A stretch of DNA of 64,000 nucleotides from Collybia mongolica (taxonomy: Eukaryota; Basidiomycota; Agaricomycetes; Agaricales; Clitocybaceae). The DNA is taken from positions 124,001 through 188,000 of the forward strand of contig JAAXNY010000012.1 of NCBI GenBank assembly GCA_013420905.1, read 5' to 3'. A model generated the notes under the pieces. The model searched no databases. It was not told the DNA's origin and was given only the letters and a program-made list of their open reading frames with translations. The translations under genes were made by a program, and so were the position numbers. Within the stretch, counting starts at the first letter, position 1. Every line of letters starts with the position of its first letter. Shown piece by piece: positions 58,814 to 64,000 of this stretch.

Positions 58814-61312
58814 GAGGGTGACTAATCGAGACCTACATTGTTCTAGACTCTTTTTTCTTCTTCAGGGATGAATGAGACTCTGATAAAATGTTCATTTACC
58901 ATGTACCTTGAATTAGGACTCACCGGGAAATTTATGACAATATGCTCCTGCAGCTTGAATCGCTCTTTCTGTAAGTGTTGGGATCTGCGATGGTGGTTTG
59001 GTTCATTCTTGCAACGTAGTGCTCTCCATGTCCATGGTCGCCTGAGGAATAAGGAAAGATAGGAGTGTGAGTGTATTAAGCAGAGGAGGTTTCTTAAGAA
59101 AGACATACAAAGCAAGCGCACTCTTTCTCAGCCACTCGGTGCCGAAGTGGAAGGCTTATTCCGGGAGATATGAGTTGACGAAATTACTATGGTGCAGATT
59201 AAAGACGTTATGTAGGATATAGTAGGAAAGAGGTGCAAAACGCTTACACGTGTATCGTCTAATCTTGTTCGTATATTGGACGGTTGGCAGGGTGGGCATT
59301 GGAAAATGTACTTCTCGGTCTGGCGGATGTCTGGCGACAGGCGGGATATTGTCTGCGTTATAGAGGCAGAGTTCAGGATGACACCTGGAGCAGGCCGCGG
59401 GTGTAGCGTGGTCAGTTTGTCAACGATTTGGTGGGGCAACCGCAGGGGAAAACTTCCTATGTCAACACCACGGCGCTGATCATGGAAGATGCCGTGATTT
59501 TGTAATTTAACCACGGATGTCGAGGATGGACCCACGGCTAGCTGTCAGATGCCTAGATGGGATTTGAGCGACGGCACCGTTACCAGGACCTGCTGATCAA
59601 TGTATTATCGTAGGGAGAACTAAATTGATCTACATGATACATGCCTGAAGGAACCAGTATGAGACATTCTCTCACACGAAGTGTTGAGACACGGACGCCA
59701 AACGGGCCTTTAGAGAGATATTGACCTTACCATCTTCGCTTTGGGGACTAGCTCCATCGGGTGCCGTTCTATCAAGCAAGGGGGATTCTAGCGTGGAAGA
59801 GGTGATGGTGATGACCTTGTGTCCTCTAATGAAGTCAGCGTCTGTGCCTGGGTAAGAGACGCCCAAATCCACCGCTTACAGCTTCGGATTCCAGTGGCAC
59901 CAAGTCTAAGACTCGGGGCGAACTTCCGAGTTCCACCCATGAATTAAGCGTCTTCAGATACATTGCATTTATCCCATCTAGTAGTATATATTTTAAGTAA
60001 AAGATCATGCACACCTTGATAACATCACGCCCCCTCAAAAATAGGAATAAATCGTGGTTGGAGTGACACACCTCCATCCGTCAAAAATCCATAACCACTC
60101 CTAAGATTGTTCGTAAATTGGCTGATGCAAAATTCTTGAGGGCTAACAGAGCTCCGATTTTCCTTGGTATATACTTTCTGCGTTGAGGAAAGGCTACTAA
60201 AGCTTGTTAGTCCTATTTTAAGTCGTGGGGTTTTGGAAGTTGAAAGTTATACTAGTCTTTGATTTTGATTTACCAATAAATAACGAGGGAATGGGGGTGG
60301 ATATTGCATGGGCTTGGTAGAAGTAACCGTTTTATGTTCTCAAAGACGGTACCAGGGTTGTATAACGGAGGCTGAATGCGACGCCAAATAGGTAAGCTCA
60401 AGGGTAAGGACTAAGAGGCATGGGCCAAGGCTAAGGGAAACTCAAAAGTAAGGCTCCTCTGCTCGGGATAAGGCCGCATGCAACATGAACCAGAATCCGC
60501 TGCATTTTCCATGGATAAAAGGAGCCCTGTTACAACCCACGTGAACGATACATGGAAGCATGAAGCAAGAGGACCAGAGAATGCGTAGCAAGACCTTTTT
60601 AGGTTTTTCTAGAGCACATAAGTCGTCTGTGTGGAGCCACGGTTTGATGCATGTGCGGGGCATCATCCTTCCTGATACAGAATAGAGGTTCTCTTCCCGA
60701 TAAGTAAAATCAGACACGGCAAGTTGTGGAGGTTTCCAAAATGACATGTCGTGGTATCAAGTTGCTGCATCGTCTAAAGCCGCCGCCAAAGTTACAAGAA
60801 AAGCGTCGTCGGGGGAAATCCGCGGATCTAGACGTACATGAGGTGCATGAGTTGGATTTTTGATCTTCTGGCAGATCTTATGGCAATTTGCACTCTTACA
60901 TCCATATTTTTGCTCCTCCCGCATATGCTCATATGTCCGCAACCCTACATTGCCGTCAGATGACATGCAGATGCTTTGGTTGTTGCAGGGTTTGCAATAA
61001 CGGATAAGTCACAGAGAAATGAGTGTATTTTCAAGCGGTGGTTGCGGTTATTAAAAGAGTTGGGGTTCAAGGGGGTAATGACCTGATCTTATTATACATC
61101 GAAAATGAGTGCATAACGCCGGATGACAGGGTTGACAGAAATTGGGATAACCGTCGAATTCGAGATACTCTGGTCTATTGACTCTTTGATAACTTGTATT
61201 GAAAATGTTCCAGGAATCCGAAAATTGAGACGCACCTCCAGTTGATAAAACTTTATTCCAACCAAGTAATCCTTAGTTATCGGATATTGCCGGTTACTGG
61301 TACTGGTTCGAT
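58814..61312. other. Gene-poor 2.5 kb stretch
   Basis: Frames at 59128-59535 and 60442-60747 (minus) are below 140 codons with no motifs. No gene is supported. Confidence 0.4.
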
Positions 61313-61416
61313 CAGGGGAGTCCCACCGGGAAATTCTGAGCCCTCACTTCTGTCAAGTTTCGCCCATCATTGTGTTCGGGGTCCTTTCCTCATTGGGCAG
61401 GTGCCATCAGTCCCAC
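61313..61416 (+). repeat. Inverted repeat, left arm
   Basis: This segment of about 104 nt matches the reverse complement of 61762-61866. Two exact blocks bound it: CAGGGGAGTCCCACCGG at its start and GGCAGGTGCCATCAGTCCCA at its end. The middle is diverged. The spacer to the right arm is about 345 bp with no gene. Confidence 0.85.
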
Positions 61417-61761
61417 CTAATAAGAGACAATCTCCCTTGTCGACTTCCCTTGCCAACTTCTTGTCCAATCACATATCACCACAGTAGAAGGAATAGCGCT
61501 CGGAGTTGGTGAGAGGAATACCACAAATTGGCGAGATCAGTATGGTTGGCCGCAGAGCAATGCAATTGACGCGGTGAGCACAGGTGGTTATTATGGACTT
61601 CGTAGGAAACGCACAGGCTCAGGAATTTTGGAAGGGTCTACCTCATCAAGACAGCCTACCTAGTAAACAGTTGCATGTAGTTAATCGGAATACAGTACGT
61701 CGAACATATATCTAAATACTTGTACTAGTTATCTATAAAATAGTATTGAGCGATTGGCGAC

Positions 61762-61866
61762 GTGGGACTGATGGCACCTGCCCAATAAGGCAAGGACCCC
61801 GAGCGTAACGACGAACAAAACTTGAGAGAAGTGAAGGCGTCGGAATCTTCCGGTGGGACTCCCCTG
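61762..61866 (-). repeat. Inverted repeat, right arm
   Basis: Reverse-complement partner of 61313-61416, about 105 nt. Between the exact end blocks, substitutions and perhaps one indel are visible. No transposase or target duplication was recognised. Confidence 0.85.
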
Positions 61867-63011
61867 GGTTCGGTCCAGATTTGGATGCTGGTTGCCAGCT
61901 TTGCCGAACCCATAACAAACCGTACCTTGATACGTATATATTTGTGTTCATATTCCTCCAACCCCTACTCCAGATTATACGATCTGTATAATGTGACCCC
62001 AGTTCCGATCAGGTAATAATCCTCGAGGCGCGCTGACACCACACTGCCCCACTACTTTTTGGTTTGTTTATTCACTTCAACACAATAATTGATCAAATAA
62101 CATCCGAAAAAAGAAGGATGAGAGCCACTGCGTTTACAAGCAACTGCTCGATATTTCCTTGAAGTATAGAATCCGTATTGTTCAGTCCTTTAATATCGAG
62201 CTGGAATTCTTTCTCAAAGATATTGGATATTTCCCGTGCTTTTCCACCACACCTACAACCATAGGGATCTAAAGTACATGTGTAATCTGGCGGATGGAAT
62301 GCTAGTTGTCGGATCTAGCCTTTACTTCCTCCAGCCTGGTGCTGCGGTTGGTTACTTCCTGGGGGCGCCTGGTGAATTGTGCTCGATTTGGAATCACATT
62401 CCAGGCAGGCGATTTTTCAACGAATCACGCAACCCAGTGCCTCAAAGCCACAGCCCCATTCTAAGTTCTTCCTCCCAGCGTACCTGTGTGGTGATGTGTT
62501 TGATTGATTGTGTCGTGATCCCCTATACTCTTCGCCCACGTATATATCTACCTTGCTGCATCGTTTTCCTCCCGAATGCTGTCCTTATACATCCGCCGGT
62601 CACAGTATATGCCGCGTTATGTGTAACCGTGGGAGAGAGGAATGAGCGCAAGGACAACAAAAACCTCCCCAGTTGGCATTTTTGGACAGAATGGGAGTCT
62701 GGGACCCACAAATCGGAGAACTCGTGATCAAATGATTTACTAACGATCAGCGTGCGCGTCGCAAATGAAGAGTCATATCACATAACACACAGGACGAATG
62801 CCACGGAGTGAAACCAATCAAAGCGTAAATCAAAGCGAGGCGGCCGTCTCCGGCCCTCTCCGGACTCTCGGGCTCACAACGGGCTGTTCTCGACTCAGAC
62901 CCTGCTGGAGAAATATGATCGTGTACATAAACGTGTTGATCGACGACGCATTCCCAGGATAATAACAATATTTGGAGGGTAAAACCATTTAGGTTTAGGT
63001 TTAAAACTGGA
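61867..63011. other. Intergenic, no supported gene
   Basis: A plus frame at 62236-62727 (163 codons) opens on GTG and has hydrophobic segments (GMLVVGSSLYFLQPGAAVGY) but no recognised family. I do not call it. Confidence 0.35.
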
Positions 63012-63018
63012 TATAAAG
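63012..63018 (+). promoter_or_regulatory. TATA box of kinase copy 3
   Basis: TATAAAG lies 79 nt upstream of the ATG at 63091 in sense orientation. Confidence 0.45.
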
Positions 63019-63090
63019 CTCTGCGCCCACATCTCAAACCGAACGTTCTCCTACCAGAAGACCATTCCTGTTCACAGGGAACCCACCCTT

Positions 63091-64000
63091 ATGTCGGAAT
63101 CAAACCATCACCAGAAACGTGACTGCACGGGCTTAACACCCTTCATTCGGAATGTCACTGTTGAGCCCGTTGCATGGGGGGGAAGCTCTGACTTTTATCT
63201 CGGGGACTTGGTCACATTTGACGCGTCATCACAGGCTCGCAAAGCAAGTGCTCGCTCTGTATCCCACTTTACGAATCTGACGATGGCGCAGGTTGGTCTC
63301 AAAGTATTCCGTACCACATGCCACGCTCCGAAGCCATCACAGGTTGGTTCGCCGGAAAAGCTGCCTATTGGATTCTAACGCTGCGGCCTTAACATTTTTA
63401 GCTAGTCAGCGCCGAAGCTGTTATTCTGGGGACACTCAACTACAACAACATTGTTGAGTTTCTTGGCGTTGCTCATATACGCGGCCGTCCATGTATTGTG
63501 ACAGCGTGGCACCCTCTAGGAAACGCTTCAGCTTACCTCGCAGGTCGTTCAACGAAAGAACGCCTTCACTTGGTCAGTCCATAACAACAACCGAGATATT
63601 GATTCTGATTACGTCATAGCTCGGAGGCGTGACTAAGGGCCTCTGTTACCTCCATAGCCGGACACCTGCCATCGCGCATGGCGATATTAAGGGCGTGAGG
63701 AATATCAACGTTATCAACGTTGTTTTGCTCAACGCATATTGACTTTTTTTTCTAACAGGCCAACATAGTAGTCAATAACACAGGTGAGGGGGTCCTGTGC
63801 GACTTCGGGTCTTCTCAAATCCTGAGTGACACGGACGCTGGACCCTCCCAGAGTAATATTCCTATGAATGGCAGCTTTCGTTGGATGGCTATTGAGCTCA
63901 TCAAGAGTGAAGTGGTCCTTGGTGCCCACACAAGCTCCGACGTCTGGGCTTTTGGGTGTACTTTTTACGAGGTGAGCTTTAATATACCTGAACTCTATAT
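63091..64000 (+). CDS. Small TKL-like protein kinase, copy 3 (cut by window end)
   Basis: Exons 63091-63243, 63292-63342, 63402-63572, 63620-63694 and 63759-63971 code up to the SDVWAFGCTFYE motif; the last exon lies beyond the window. Motifs: WGGSSDFYLGDL loop, VGLKVFRT (Lys55), AHGDIKGAN (Asp147), LCDFGSSQ (Asp165). The APE motif, present as MAPEL or LAPERL in the other copies, reads MAIELI here, with Pro replaced by Ile. Intron positions equal those of the copies at 38 and 55 kb. The first intron is again GC-AG (AAA|GCAAGT), 48 nt and stop free. It may be active or a drifting pseudokinase; the core catalytic residues remain. Confidence 0.85.

Noticed and set aside
62236..62727. 163-codon plus frame as a membrane protein
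   Set aside because: GTG start, no family resemblance, and irregular composition with many Cys and Pro.

Overview
The window is nuclear DNA of a filamentous basidiomycete, most likely an agaricomycete; the Rhizoctonia/Ceratobasidium group is my best guess. This rests on dense short GT-AG introns of about 50-70 nt, several micro-exons, and fungal families: a GH5_12 glycosylceramidase/sterylglucosidase type enzyme, glyoxal oxidase, an AA14 lytic polysaccharide monooxygenase (LPMO), a feruloyl esterase/tannase, a WSC protein, a basidiomycete seven-helix membrane protein, and small kinases with an HGDxKG catalytic loop. The species cannot be fixed from sequence alone. All exon models were assembled by eye from splice signals, frame and family conservation. 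For every multi-exon model called complete, the exons sum to a multiple of three.

Layout. 0-11 kb is gene dense: GH5_12 hydrolase (+), OPA3-like mitochondrial protein (-), C2H2/RING protein (+), a small membrane protein (-), membrane-anchored glyoxal oxidase (-) and a RING/coiled-coil protein (-). 11-25 kb is an accessory block. It holds two intact copies and one decayed copy of a large protein family I do not recognise (12.7-14.9 kb -, 20.9-23.4 kb +, 23.8-25.3 kb + decayed), two decayed copies of a second unknown gene (about 12 and 16 kb), and the intact mitochondrial GTP/GDP carrier GGC1 (18.0-19.2 kb -). 25.6-34.1 kb carries AA14 LPMO (-), a WSC-domain secreted protein (+) and an amino acid permease (-). 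After a 4 kb gene-poor stretch, 38-47 kb holds a kinase (+), a tannase/feruloyl esterase-like enzyme (-), a seven-helix membrane protein (+) and carnitine O-acetyltransferase (-). 47-64 kb is gene poor: two related C2H2 proteins (+), two more small kinases (one -, one + cut by the right edge), and an inverted repeat pair near 61.3-61.9 kb.

How the genes fit together. Fungal genes are not in operons and no biosynthetic cluster is evident. Two themes stand out: plant cell-wall attack and its peroxide supply (AA14 LPMO, glyoxal oxidase, feruloyl esterase/tannase, WSC protein), and mitochondrial or acetyl-CoA housekeeping (OPA3, GGC1, carnitine acetyltransferase). The most novel content is the unknown two-domain family and the three paralogous kinases. 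Two of the kinases share a 48-nt, stop-free GC-AG intron placed just before the ATP-binding lysine.
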